Source of the DNA: Lysinibacillus_B sp042920265
GTDB lineage: Bacteria; Bacillota; Bacilli; Bacillales_A; Planococcaceae
Assembly (NCBI RefSeq): GCF_042920265.1
Contig: NZ_JBDQZI010000004.1
Span: 62,001 to 126,000 of the forward strand
Direction: 5' to 3'
DNA: 64,000 nucleotides
The position numbers and the translations under genes are program-made. Shown here in pieces: positions 24,033-33,522 of the stretch. The first letter of the stretch is position 1, and each line of letters begins with the position of its first letter. The notes beneath the pieces were generated by a model. It searched no databases and was not told where the DNA came from. It worked only from the letters and a program-made list of their open reading frames with translations.

Positions 24033-25196
24033 TTAGGCGCGTGGTAAGGCTAACCCAAAGCGGGCTACTAAATCACGCTGTACATCATTCGCACCACCAC
24101 CAAACAAGAACACCAGTCGTTTCTTCGCATAGTTCTCTGCGTCACCGTTTGCGATTGCCCACGCTGAGCCGTCTTGTACTTGCCCGAAAAGCCCCATAAT
24201 ATGCATGCAAGAATCAAAGACACGTTGATTTATTTCAGCTGCAAATACTTTATTCATTGAAGGTCTAAACGGGGCTACTCTTTCATTATCATGACCCCAT
24301 GCAGCACGGTAATTGAGTAAACGTAATACGTCTAAATTCATCTTCATTTGTGCAAAATGCTCCTGTACCCAAGGACGATCGATGACACGCTCTCCATCAA
24401 TGACTGTTTCCTGAGCAAAAGCCAGTGTATCTTCCACCATCCGCTCCATACGTGCATACGTCGAAAGCATTAAGCGTTCTAATGATAATTGTGAAGTAAT
24501 GTACTCCCAGCCTTTATTTTCTTCGCCGACAAGCGCCGAAACAGGTACTCGAACATTTTCATAGTACGTAACATTTGTTTCCTCGCCCATTAATGCCATT
24601 GGTGTGACAGAAAAACCTGGGTCCGTCGTCGGTACTAAAAAAATTGAAATCCCTTTATGCTTTGATACCGTCGTATCTGTCCGTGCTGCAAGCCAAATAT
24701 AATCTGCAATATGTGCGTTTGTAGTGAAAATCTTCTGTCCATTGATGACGTACTCATCACCCTCGCGAATAGCTGTTGTTTCTAGAGCAGCTAAATCTGT
24801 CCCTGCCTGTGGTTCAGAATAGCCAATCGCAATCTCCACTTCACCTTTTAAAATTTTAGGTAAGAAGTATTTTTTTTGTTCCTCGGTCCCGACTTTCATT
24901 AACATAGGGCCAACAGTTTCTAGTGTAATGAACGGAATATTCACCCCTGTGCGATCAATTTCCTCGATGAAAATGTATTGCTCTAGTGGTGTAAGACCTT
25001 GCCCCCCGTACTCCTTTGGCCAACCAACACCTAACCAGCCATCTTCTCCTAGTTTTTGAATGTAAGCTTTCCAAATAGGGCCGCCCTCTGGTGTTACTTT
25101 CAGCTCTTCAATTAACTCCTCTGTAATTTGCTCCTCTAAGTAAGCACGAATTTTTTGGCGGAGTGATTCTTGCTCTGCTGTTAACTCAAAATTCAT
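24033..25196 (-). CDS. Acyl-CoA dehydrogenase, first operon copy
   Basis: A 387-residue acyl-CoA dehydrogenase: N-terminal MNFELTAEQESLRQKIRAYL, beta-domain GYSEPQAGTDLAALETTA with the FAD-contacting pattern, and C-terminal FLFGGGANDVQRDLVARFGL. That ending resembles the FadE29/FadE26 types that act as one subunit of heterotetramers. It oxidises an acyl-CoA to the enoyl-CoA and passes electrons to ETF. It is the second gene of the operon, 22 bases after the ligase. Confidence 0.87.
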   Translation of the reverse strand: MNFELTAEQESLRQKIRAYLEEQITEELIEELKVTPEGGPIWKAYIQKLGEDGWLGVGWPKEYGGQGLTPLEQYIFIEEIDRTGVNIPFITLETVGPMLMKVGTEEQKKYFLPKILKGEVEIAIGYSEPQAGTDLAALETTAIREGDEYVINGQKIFTTNAHIADYIWLAARTDTTVSKHKGISIFLVPTTDPGFSVTPMALMGEETNVTYYENVRVPVSALVGEENKGWEYITSQLSLERLMLSTYARMERMVEDTLAFAQETVIDGERVIDRPWVQEHFAQMKMNLDVLRLLNYRAAWGHDNERVAPFRPSMNKVFAAEINQRVFDSCMHIMGLFGQVQDGSAWAIANGDAENYAKKRLVFLFGGGANDVQRDLVARFGLALPRA

Positions 25197-25218
25197 TTAC
25201 TTCATCACCTTTCTTTTT

Positions 25219-26790
25219 TTATTCCACTAGATTAGTAGTATATTGTTCACGTAAATCACGTTTTAATAACTTACCTGATGATGTACGTGGTAAATCCGTT
25301 GCAAACTCGATGCACTTTGGACATTTGAAGCTCGCTAGTCGCTCTCTACAATAGGCTGTAATTTCTTCTACAGAAGGTGGGGCTTGCAAATTATTCGGAA
25401 TAATAACAGCTAAAATTTCTTCTCCCCATTCCACACTTGGGATACCAATGACCGCTGCATCTGAAATTTCTGGATGACCAATGAGCACATTTTCAATTTC
25501 CTGCGGTGCAATATTTTCACCACCGCGAATAATCATGTCGGAGTTACGGCCTTTCAAAAACAAATAACCGTCCTCGTCTAAATACCCCATATCCTTCGTA
25601 TTAATCCAGCCATCAATCATCGTTTCTTTCGAATCATCCGGGCGATTCCAGTACCCTTTCATCGCCTTAGCTGTTTTAATGTAAACGTTACCAATTTGAT
25701 TGATCGGTAACTCATTTTTTTCGTCATCAAGGATTTTAATCTCCACATTCGGTAACGGCTTCCCAACCGAATGCAAGCGTAAAATCTTTCGTTCAATTTC
25801 TTCCGGTGTGCCAACAAGTTTATGATCATCTGGTCCTAACACCGCTACCGTAGATGTCGTTTCTGTCATGCCGAAAGCATTGGCAAAATCAACAGATAAC
25901 GGGAACATCTCTATTGCCTGACGAATTATTGGAAACGGCATCGGTGCAGCACCGTACGATAAGCTTTGTAAACTTGAAAAATCCGTTTGTTTAAAACGTG
26001 GATGATCGATAATACGTTTTAACATCGTTGGTACTAAAAATGCGTGCGTTACTTGCTCCTTCTCTAATGCGTCGAGCCATGTATCCGCATCAAACTGACG
26101 AATTAAGACGATACGGCGTCCCCCATAAATACAATTGCAAATGCTCGTTGCGCCAGCTACATGATAGTTAGGCACGCACGTTAACGATGCGCCATTTGGC
26201 AAACCAGTTGCTGCTTCAGTATGCCCCATCACATAATTTGTCAGCTGTGTATACGTCAGCATGACACCTTTTGGTAAGCTTGTTGTCCCACTCGTATAAA
26301 GCAAAATCGCAATATCATCTGCCTCAATATCGGCAAATTCAATCATCGGCTCACCATTTGCAATATAAGGTTCATACAATTCATACCCTTGCGCGTCGTC
26401 TCCAATGACAATTGTTTTTTCCACTTTGCACGAAGGGTCTTGTAAAAAGGGTTCAATTGATTTCACATAACGGCTTTCAATAAGCAATACTTTAATCTCG
26501 CTATCTCGTAGCATATACGCCAGTTCTTCTGGCTTTGCCCGATAGTTAATCGGTACAATTGTTGCGCCTATTTGAAATGCTGCAAAAAAACCTTCCACCA
26601 CTTCGGGACTATTCGTTGAAATAATACCGACCCGATCTCCATGTCCTACACCATCACCTGCTAATCGAGTAGCAAGTGCCCCTACACGCCGTATGAGTTG
26701 CTCGTAGCTTTGACGTTTATTAAAAAACGTCAAAATTTCTTGCTCCGGTGCAATACTCGCGGCAATGGACAATAGCAAATATGCATTCAT
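25219..26790 (-). CDS. Acyl-CoA synthetase (AMP-binding)
   Basis: A 523-residue ANL-family ligase. The P-loop is YTSGTTSLPKGVM, then GMTETTSTVAVLG, the hinge GYLFLKGRNSDMIIRGGENI and the catalytic lysine in SSGKLLKRDLR. It activates a carboxylic acid with ATP and CoA. It is the first gene of the fourteen-gene operon, divergent from the TetR gene, so it probably supplies the substrate for the rest. The acid is not readable from sequence. Confidence 0.9.
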   Translation of the reverse strand: MNAYLLLSIAASIAPEQEILTFFNKRQSYEQLIRRVGALATRLAGDGVGHGDRVGIISTNSPEVVEGFFAAFQIGATIVPINYRAKPEELAYMLRDSEIKVLLIESRYVKSIEPFLQDPSCKVEKTIVIGDDAQGYELYEPYIANGEPMIEFADIEADDIAILLYTSGTTSLPKGVMLTYTQLTNYVMGHTEAATGLPNGASLTCVPNYHVAGATSICNCIYGGRRIVLIRQFDADTWLDALEKEQVTHAFLVPTMLKRIIDHPRFKQTDFSSLQSLSYGAAPMPFPIIRQAIEMFPLSVDFANAFGMTETTSTVAVLGPDDHKLVGTPEEIERKILRLHSVGKPLPNVEIKILDDEKNELPINQIGNVYIKTAKAMKGYWNRPDDSKETMIDGWINTKDMGYLDEDGYLFLKGRNSDMIIRGGENIAPQEIENVLIGHPEISDAAVIGIPSVEWGEEILAVIIPNNLQAPPSVEEITAYCRERLASFKCPKCIEFATDLPRTSSGKLLKRDLREQYTTNLVE

Positions 26791-26826
26791 TTCACCACAC
26801 CCTATCTCCGAATATTCAGAAAATTG

Positions 26827-26872
26827 TTGTTATTGCGATTATCATAATATATAATTCCGAATATAGCAATAA
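26827..26872. promoter_or_regulatory. Overlapping divergent promoters with inverted repeat
   Basis: On the minus strand TTGCTA (26864-26869), 17 bases and TATGAT (26841-26846) face the operon. On the plus strand TTGTTA (26827-26832), 17 bases and a perfect TATAAT (26850-26855) face the TetR gene. The inverted repeat TTATTGC (26830-26836)/GCAATAA (26866-26872) spans both. A repressor bound here would control both directions; the TetR neighbour is the obvious candidate. Confidence 0.6.
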
Positions 26873-26927
26873 TAGTTTGAAATTTTTTTAATTAGAACTA
26901 AAAAATAACAAATAGTGGGGTGTTTTG

Positions 26928-27494
26928 ATGCAAATAAAAAAAGACCGCCGTGCACAGCAGTCTCGTCGTTTAATCAAGCAAACGTATATTTCGCTCATAA
27001 GGGAGAAAGGCACTGTCGTGATACCTATTACGGAAATTGTGGCACGCTGTAATATTAATCGTTCTACGTTTTACATGCATTTTCAAACGAAGGAGGATTT
27101 ACAAAACCAAATTACATCAGAGTTTATCGAGGATCTGTGCGCACTTATCCAGCAATATGCACGTTCATCTCCCAAATCTTTTTTTGACCATCATGTACAA
27201 CTAACCATCTTTAAATATGTCGATCAGCATTCTTATTACTTCCATACATTACTAACCTACACGGATTCTTTTTTGAAGAAGCTTTCTCATGCACTGTATA
27301 ACGTATTTTTACTTTCGGTACGAAATCAGATTGCGTCACCTCAAATTGTTGCCACTTATTATGCATCCGTTATTACAGGGATGATCTATCATTGGAGTAT
27401 TGAAACCAACTACGAATACAACGCTCAGTATATGGCTCAAGAAACGACAAAGCTTTTTGAATCGAATATGCTTTGTCAGGAGCTAAGCAAGTAA
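26928..27494 (+). CDS. TetR-type transcriptional regulator
   Basis: A 188-residue regulator. The helix-turn-helix is TEIVARCNINRSTFYMHFQT followed by KEDLQNQI, typical of TetR proteins of the DhaS/TetR_C_7 kind. The C-terminal ligand domain is not specific. ATG 26928 follows GGGGTG. It is divergent from the acyl-CoA operon across a shared promoter region, so it is the likely repressor of the operon and of itself, released by an acyl-CoA or the free acid. Confidence 0.85.
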   Translation: MQIKKDRRAQQSRRLIKQTYISLIREKGTVVIPITEIVARCNINRSTFYMHFQTKEDLQNQITSEFIEDLCALIQQYARSSPKSFFDHHVQLTIFKYVDQHSYYFHTLLTYTDSFLKKLSHALYNVFLLSVRNQIASPQIVATYYASVITGMIYHWSIETNYEYNAQYMAQETTKLFESNMLCQELSK

Positions 27495-27582
27495 AAAGAT
27501 AGAATGATGTCGAACCTTAAGTTAAATACCATCAAAAGGGACGGAAGTGTTGGATATACGACATTTCTGTGTATTTTGTGGA

Positions 27583-27612
27583 TTGAAAACAAAATATCCA
27601 CTCTTTTATAAT
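27583..27612 (+). promoter_or_regulatory. Promoter of MFS gene
   Basis: TTGAAA and TATAAT are separated by 18 bases. The -35 lies between the arms of GTGGAT/ATCCAC (27578-27601), a possible operator. Confidence 0.55.
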
Positions 27613-27650
27613 GGGGCTTAATAAATACGGTGAAAGGAGATTTTTCGTAT

Positions 27651-27664
27651 TGTAAGCGCTTCAA
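27651..27664 (+). promoter_or_regulatory. Possible cre (CcpA) site
   Basis: TGTAAGCGCTTCAA matches 12 of 14 positions of the cre consensus as I know it. It lies about 40 bases downstream of the promoter -10, where CcpA would block elongation. Confidence 0.35.
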
Positions 27665-27689
27665 TTATTAATAAGGGAGATGATGAGGA

Positions 27690-29303
27690 TTGGATAAATT
27701 CGTAAACAAGAACGAAAGTGAAAAGATCACAAAAAAACAGTGGGTTCAATTTTTGGCTTTAGTATTTGGGGCATTTGTAGCGATTGAAGCAATGGCATTT
27801 CAGGCACCTGCTATTCCTGTTATTTCGCAGCACTTTGAACTACCAACATATTTAGCCGGTTTAATCTTACTAACTTTTTATATTGCTTCTGCAACACTAT
27901 ATCCAATTGTAGGACGTTTAGCAGATCAGTATGGACGCAAAAAGATGTTGGTCATCGGTATGATTATTTTCACTGTTTCTGAAGTAGCCGCTGCCATTGC
28001 TACGGATTTCACGATTTTCCTCATCGCTCGGGTATTCCAGGGGGTGGCAGTTGGCTTTATATTACCGGTAGCCATTGCTTATATCGGTGTTATTTTTCCG
28101 CCTGAAAAGCGTGGGATGGCCTCAGGTATTTTTTCATCCGTGCAAGCGGTTGCGGCAATGTCAGGGGCTGCCATTGCAGGTTACTTGATTTTACAATACG
28201 GCTGGCCGATCATTTATTGGGTAAGTGCTGCCTTAGCTTTTCTTGGCTTAGTCGTTGTCCTTTTATTCGTAGAGGAGTCGAAGGGAGAAAAGCAATCATC
28301 CTTTGACTTTATCGGTATGCTCCTGATCTTTGTGACATCAACAACGTTACTATCCGTTTCAACAATCGGGAAAATGTTCGGCTTCTTTTCGCCTTATACA
28401 ATTATGACCGTCATTGTAGGAATCGTAGCAGTTGCTCTATTATGGATTTATGAGAATCGTATGAAAAACCCGTTAGTCGAGTTATCCTTATTGAAAATTA
28501 GATTATTTAGTATGGCCGTCGGGATTAACTTGCTTATCGTAGCAACCTTTATGCTATTTATCTATTGCATGAATTTCTTCACAGCATCACGACCAGGCGG
28601 GGATACATCCCAGACCGGATTATTTTACATGTTTCTATACGGGGCATCATCTATCGGGGGCTTATTCGTAGGTCGCTTAGCAGATAAATTCAGTGGTCGA
28701 TCCATTCTTATTAGTATTTTCTTTATCCCTATTGTTATTATGTTTATATTTACGATGATTAGTGCCACAACTTCCTTTAATATTATTGCTGCGTTAGCGG
28801 TGTGTCTTGGTTTTGTGTCGGGGGCTAATACCCCTATCTTAATGAAATTTGCCTTAAACCAAGTACCAAAGGAAAAGTTAGCGGCAGGAGCAGGCTTATT
28901 CTCCTTTATCCGTGATTTTGGCACACCATTAGGGTCCGTATCAGGCATTGTGCTCTTCTCAACTTTTAAAGATTCTGCATTCAAAGAGTCTTTACTAGCT
29001 TCTGCAAGTAAAGCGGGAATTTCAAGCGAGCATTCAGCAGCATTACTAGCAGCTGGTCAAACTGGTACAGTAGAAAACAGCGCCTTAGCCGAACAGCTCT
29101 CTACATCAGGGGTATCATTTGAATCCATCTATTCGGTAGCGCATGTAACGAGTCTTACATCGACTGTTCATACGATCGCTTATATTGCGATGGCACTATT
29201 CGCTATCATTCTCTTTTTATGCTTCTTAATTCCAAAGGAGAAAAAAGCACCTGCCCCAGCTGTTGCACCAAATATGCAAATAGCTGAAGAAACCTTGTCA
29301 TAA
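27690..29303 (+). CDS. MFS transporter, multidrug-efflux type
   Basis: A 537-residue major facilitator with 14 likely helices. The motif between helices 2 and 3 is GRLADQYGRKKMLVIG, and motif C-like features follow (GIFSSVQAVAAMSGAAIAGY). This fits the DHA2 drug:H+ antiporter group. It starts at a TTG with AGGGAG about ten bases upstream; no better ATG exists in frame. It is monocistronic. Substrate is unknown; proximity to the acyl-CoA operon allows an uptake or export role for its substrate. Confidence 0.85.
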   Translation: MDKFVNKNESEKITKKQWVQFLALVFGAFVAIEAMAFQAPAIPVISQHFELPTYLAGLILLTFYIASATLYPIVGRLADQYGRKKMLVIGMIIFTVSEVAAAIATDFTIFLIARVFQGVAVGFILPVAIAYIGVIFPPEKRGMASGIFSSVQAVAAMSGAAIAGYLILQYGWPIIYWVSAALAFLGLVVVLLFVEESKGEKQSSFDFIGMLLIFVTSTTLLSVSTIGKMFGFFSPYTIMTVIVGIVAVALLWIYENRMKNPLVELSLLKIRLFSMAVGINLLIVATFMLFIYCMNFFTASRPGGDTSQTGLFYMFLYGASSIGGLFVGRLADKFSGRSILISIFFIPIVIMFIFTMISATTSFNIIAALAVCLGFVSGANTPILMKFALNQVPKEKLAAGAGLFSFIRDFGTPLGSVSGIVLFSTFKDSAFKESLLASASKAGISSEHSAALLAAGQTGTVENSALAEQLSTSGVSFESIYSVAHVTSLTSTVHTIAYIAMALFAIILFLCFLIPKEKKAPAPAVAPNMQIAEETLS

Positions 29304-29328
29304 CCTCTCGTACTTAACAAACTAGACG

Positions 29329-29362
29329 GCCCTAAAAGTCAGTCACTATCGACTTTTAGGGC
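29329..29362 (+). terminator. Hairpin after MFS gene
   Basis: A perfect 12-bp stem (GCCCTAAAAGTC/GACTTTTAGGGC) with a 10-base loop lies 25 bases after the stop. No T-run follows, so termination efficiency is unclear. Confidence 0.55.
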
Positions 29363-29408
29363 TGCTCGATTGTTGCACTAAAAGGATACGGTATTTTCCA
29401 ACCATACA

Positions 29409-29443
29409 TAAAAAGCCGGCTAAATCATTTATTTAACCAGCTT
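29409..29443 (-). terminator. Terminator of ABC exporter pair
   Basis: On the minus strand AAGCTGGTTAAAT pairs with ATTTAGCCGGCTT and is followed by a run of T, just beyond the second ABC gene. Confidence 0.8.
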
Positions 29444-29447
29444 CCGC

Positions 29448-31208
29448 TCATTCTACTATACCATTTTGTAATAAATACAGTTTATGATACAGCCCTTTTT
29501 GCGCGAGCAACTCCTGATGTGTGCCGCGCTCGATAATTTCCCCTTGATGTAACACTAAAATTTGCTCTGCCTCTTGAATCGTTGATAAACGATGCGCAAT
29601 CGCAATGGTTGTGCGCCCTTTACGCATTTTATCGAGTGACGCCTGAATCGCTACTTCTGTTTCTGTATCAATTGATGCTGTCGCTTCATCCAACACAAGA
29701 ATTTTTGGATTTGTGGCGATCGTTCGTGCAAAAGCTATTAATTGACGCTCCCCACTTGAATACGTGGAACCACGCTCTGTGACATGCTCGTTTAACTTCT
29801 CTGGCAACTCCTCAATAAAATCCTCTTGCACAAATTTCGCTGCCTTTTCTACTTCCGCATCAGACATATCGCCATACAAGCGGATATTACTCCCAACTGT
29901 CCCGTAAAATAAAAACGGATCTTGCAGCACGAGACCAAGCTTGTGACGTATTTCCTGCTGACTATATTGTTTAATCGACACCCCATCAATAAAAATGTTC
30001 CCCTGCTCAAATTCATAAAAGCGCATCAATAAATTGATAATCGAGCTTTTCCCCGAGCCCGTATGTCCTACAAGTGCGACTGTTTCACCAGGACATACTG
30101 TAAACGAAATATTTTTTAGTACATCTGTCTTGCCATCATAACTAAACGTAACATTACAAAACTCAATCCGACCATCCGTAATTTCCGCTTCAACCGGATA
30201 TTGCTTCGGCTCCTCGTCTGTTTCATCTAATATTTCAAATACACGCTTTGCTGCTACAACCGCTTGCTGGAAGATGGCAAGTTGCTCCATCATCTGATTA
30301 ATGGGCTCAAAGAAGCGGCTAATATATGTAACAAACACATACACTACGCCCACTTCCACAGCTGTATGAAATGAAGCCATGCCAAAATACATAAGTAACA
30401 CGATAATCGCCGCAAAGTAGACAAGGTCGATAATTGGACGAAGCAATAGGCTATTCAACTTTGTATTCCGCATCATCGCATCATAGTGCGCTTCATTAAT
30501 CGTATCAAACTCCTCGTGTAAACGCCCCTCTTGACGAAATGTCTGCACAATGCTCATCCCTGATAATGACTCAGATAATTTCGCATTGAGCTCACTTAGC
30601 TTTTCACGCATTGCCATATACACAACGGCGCTTAACTTCCGATAGACATAAATAATGTACACAATGATTGGTAAAACCATCAGCACATATAACGCAAGTA
30701 CAGGATTTAATAAAAACATCGCTACGTATACACCAACAATTAAAAAAGCGGCTTGAATGACGCTGATTAACACATTCACAAATAAATCTTTAATTGCTTC
30801 TGTATCATTTGTTGCGCGCGAAACGATTGCTCCTGCTGGCACTTTGTCAAAATACCGCATCCCGAGTCGGTGTATTTTACTAAATACATCGATTCTTAGT
30901 TGCTGAACGACCTTTAAGGCAATGACTTGAAATTTATAGTGTTGATAATAGCGGAATATAACATTTAATACCTCGATCCCAATAAAAGCGCTCGCTAATA
31001 AAATAAGCGGTCCCGTTTCAAAATAACGAGGTATAATATGATGATCGATAAATATTTTAATTAAATATGGTGTAATAACTTCCCCAGTGACCGACAGTAC
31101 TAACACAACAAGCGCAAACGTAAGCGCCTTTTTATGTGGGTGTAAGTATGTAAAGAGACGCTTTAAAATCACGGTTTGCTCCTTGCGACTAATCGTCTGC
31201 TTACTCAT
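29448..31208 (-). CDS. ABC exporter half-transporter, YheH/BmrD-like
   Basis: A 586-residue half-transporter: six membrane helices, then an ATPase domain with Walker A GHTGSGKSS, Q-loop LQDPFLF, a degenerate signature YSSGERQL and Walker B ILVLDEATAS with the catalytic glutamate present. It overlaps the preceding gene by ATGA. The pair resembles the BmrC/BmrD (YheI/YheH) multidrug exporter of B. subtilis, in which only one of two ATP sites is fully active. Confidence 0.87.
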   Translation of the reverse strand: MSKQTISRKEQTVILKRLFTYLHPHKKALTFALVVLVLSVTGEVITPYLIKIFIDHHIIPRYFETGPLILLASAFIGIEVLNVIFRYYQHYKFQVIALKVVQQLRIDVFSKIHRLGMRYFDKVPAGAIVSRATNDTEAIKDLFVNVLISVIQAAFLIVGVYVAMFLLNPVLALYVLMVLPIIVYIIYVYRKLSAVVYMAMREKLSELNAKLSESLSGMSIVQTFRQEGRLHEEFDTINEAHYDAMMRNTKLNSLLLRPIIDLVYFAAIIVLLMYFGMASFHTAVEVGVVYVFVTYISRFFEPINQMMEQLAIFQQAVVAAKRVFEILDETDEEPKQYPVEAEITDGRIEFCNVTFSYDGKTDVLKNISFTVCPGETVALVGHTGSGKSSIINLLMRFYEFEQGNIFIDGVSIKQYSQQEIRHKLGLVLQDPFLFYGTVGSNIRLYGDMSDAEVEKAAKFVQEDFIEELPEKLNEHVTERGSTYSSGERQLIAFARTIATNPKILVLDEATASIDTETEVAIQASLDKMRKGRTTIAIAHRLSTIQEAEQILVLHQGEIIERGTHQELLAQKGLYHKLYLLQNGIVE

Positions 31209-32959
31209 GCTGACCCACCTCGTTCCACTAATTGCTCTAGTTGTTGCAGCTCATACATTTCATAATACCGCCCCTTTAATGCCATCAGCTCATCATGTGT
31301 CCCTTTTTCTATAACCGTTCCACTTTCCATAAACAAAATGAGCTGTGCATGCGAAATAGCACTTAAACGATGCGAAGTAATAATTGTTGTTGCATTAGTG
31401 CGTTCCTCTTTTAATGACTGAAGAATAGCTTCCTCTGTTTTCGCATCAACAGCTGATAAGGAGTCATCTAAAATTAGCAAGTTTGGTTGCATCAGTAACG
31501 CACGTGCGATGGAAATCCGTTGCTTTTGTCCACCAGAAAGCGCTACTCCACGCTCGCCTACAACAGTGTCATACCCTTTAGAGAAGCGCAAAATGTCTTC
31601 ATGAATATGCGCTAACTTAGCTGCTTGCTCTACTTGTTTATATGATGCCTGTTCATTCGAAAACGCGATATTGTGAAATACACTTGTAGAGAAGAGAAAA
31701 TGATCTTGCGGCACATAGCCAATCGCTTCTCGAAGTCTTTCTTTCTTGTAATTTTCGATCGCTATACCGCCGTACGTAATTTCACCTTCATATTGGTCAA
31801 ATTGTCGGAGAAGTAACTTTAAAATAGTAGTTTTTCCTGCCCCTGTTTTACCGACAATGCCTAATGTTTCACCTTCTTTTAGCTCAAAGAAAATATTCTT
31901 TACTGTTGGATGAGCGTCTCCTGGAAATGTAAATGAACGAACGTTAAAGGTGATTGCACCACTTGGCACCTGATTGATCGCACCATCCATATCCTCCATC
32001 TCTACTGGAACATGAAGTAATGATTCAATGCGGTCATAGGATGCACTTCCGCGTTCTACAATATTAAAGAGCATCCCAACAGCTAACATCGGCCAAATGA
32101 GGAGACCTAAATACGTCGTGAATGCCACTAAATCACCGACCGTCATTGCTTCTTCTACGATAAACTTAGCTCCAAACGCTATACTTAAAAAATAACTAAT
32201 CGCTACAACTAAACTAATCGTTGGGTCGAATAAAGCATCGATTTTCGCAACGCGCACATTTTTCTCTACAACCTCACTGGATAATCGACGGAAATCTTCA
32301 ATATCTGCCGATTGATAACCAAAGGATTTAATGACCTTCACACCAGATATGGACTCCTGTGTTTTATCATTTAAGTCGGAAAATGCTTGTTGTGCAGTAC
32401 GGAATCGTTGGTGCAATAGCTTGCCATAATAACTTGTAGATAAAGCCATTAACGGCATCGGTAGGAGGGCAATTACTGTAAGGCGCCAATCAATCGTAAA
32501 TGCCATCGCTAAAATGACAAAGCCACCTGTTGTCACAGAGTCAAAAAGTGTTAACACCCCACCACCAGCCGTTTGTTGTACAGCCGCAATATCATTTGTC
32601 GCATGTGCCATTAAATCGCCGATCCGACGTTGTTGATAAAATGACGGGCTCATTTTTGTCAAATGACGAAATAACTTTTCCCGCAACGCTTTTGCTAAAT
32701 AATTAGAAGAACCAAAAATCTTCTTCCGCCAGTAGTATCTTAAAATATACATCGTAATCGCCACACTAACAATGATAGTAAGCCATTTGAATAGGGATGT
32801 GGCAGTCAATGTCCCTGCCCCTATTTCATCCAACGTCATACCAATTACTTTTGGCGGGATGAGTTGTAATAATGCCACTAGCACAAGCATTGAGATACCT
32901 AGTATATATTCTTGCTTTCGCTCCTTAAAAAACCACCCTAGCTTGATAAATATTTTCAT
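31205..32959 (-). CDS. ABC exporter half-transporter, YheI/BmrC-like
   Basis: A 584-residue half-transporter starting MKIFIKLGWFFKERKQEYIL, with six helices, Walker A GKTGAGKTT, canonical signature LSGGQKQR, but Walker B LLILDDSLSA with aspartate in place of the catalytic glutamate. This complements the partner, which has normal Walker B but a poor signature, as expected for a heterodimer with one degenerate site. First gene of the two-gene operon. Drug export is inferred from the family. Confidence 0.88.
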   Translation of the reverse strand: MKIFIKLGWFFKERKQEYILGISMLVLVALLQLIPPKVIGMTLDEIGAGTLTATSLFKWLTIIVSVAITMYILRYYWRKKIFGSSNYLAKALREKLFRHLTKMSPSFYQQRRIGDLMAHATNDIAAVQQTAGGGVLTLFDSVTTGGFVILAMAFTIDWRLTVIALLPMPLMALSTSYYGKLLHQRFRTAQQAFSDLNDKTQESISGVKVIKSFGYQSADIEDFRRLSSEVVEKNVRVAKIDALFDPTISLVVAISYFLSIAFGAKFIVEEAMTVGDLVAFTTYLGLLIWPMLAVGMLFNIVERGSASYDRIESLLHVPVEMEDMDGAINQVPSGAITFNVRSFTFPGDAHPTVKNIFFELKEGETLGIVGKTGAGKTTILKLLLRQFDQYEGEITYGGIAIENYKKERLREAIGYVPQDHFLFSTSVFHNIAFSNEQASYKQVEQAAKLAHIHEDILRFSKGYDTVVGERGVALSGGQKQRISIARALLMQPNLLILDDSLSAVDAKTEEAILQSLKEERTNATTIITSHRLSAISHAQLILFMESGTVIEKGTHDELMALKGRYYEMYELQQLEQLVERGGSA

Positions 32960-33037
32960 GAAATCCCTCCATCAGATTCGTTTATTTTACCAAATTTTCA
33001 GAAAAATTAGAATGGTTTTTAGCGGAGTGTTTCGATT

Positions 33038-33388
33038 ATTGAAATAAAAAATCTCGTTGATTTTGCATTTAACCTAGAAGAACTGAAAACAAAATATTGT
33101 TTAGATAATGGTCGCAATACGATTCCACTAATTCGTATGTTTAAATATTTACTACTAAAAGCTCTTTTTAACATGTCAGATAGTGATATTGTCGAACGTT
33201 CAAAAAACTTGGGAAAAAGGCGCTATAACATTGAAGCGAAGCATAGTAAAATGAAAAATCCGCATGGGTACACAATACGGCCAAATCTCTAAGTTTATTT
33301 AGCATGGAAATAAAAGAGGCAATGGGTTACGACCATATTTGCCGTCCATCTGAAGCGAATTCTAAAGCTTTTAAATGAAAAAGAGTAA
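33038..33388 (+). pseudogene. IS1182-type transposase remnant
   Basis: Translation gives a transposase N-terminus (LVDFAFNLEELKTKYCLDNG then RNTIPLIRMFKYLLLKALFN, SDSDIVERSK) joined directly to the C-terminus (RRYNIEAKHSKMKNPHGYT), with the whole catalytic middle deleted. After that the frame breaks with two stops and a shift, though TIFAVHLKRILKLL is recognisable. The terminal repeats are not evident. No active copy is present in the window. Confidence 0.75.
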
Positions 33389-33401
33389 GAAATAGATAAG
33401 G

Positions 33402-33445
33402 AAATAAGGCCCTTTCCGTTCACTTGGACAGAAAGGGCCTTATTT
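33402..33445. terminator. Bidirectional terminator
   Basis: A perfect 15-bp stem (AAATAAGGCCCTTTC/GAAAGGGCCTTATTT). On the minus strand it serves the YhaQ/YhaP-like operon, although it lies about 80 bases past its end. Confidence 0.8.
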
Positions 33446-33522
33446 TTATTTGAAAAACCAATCCGTCATTAAAAAACTTAAGTTTTTCAGTACCTACTAG
33501 TAAACACTCAGAGGGAATCGAA

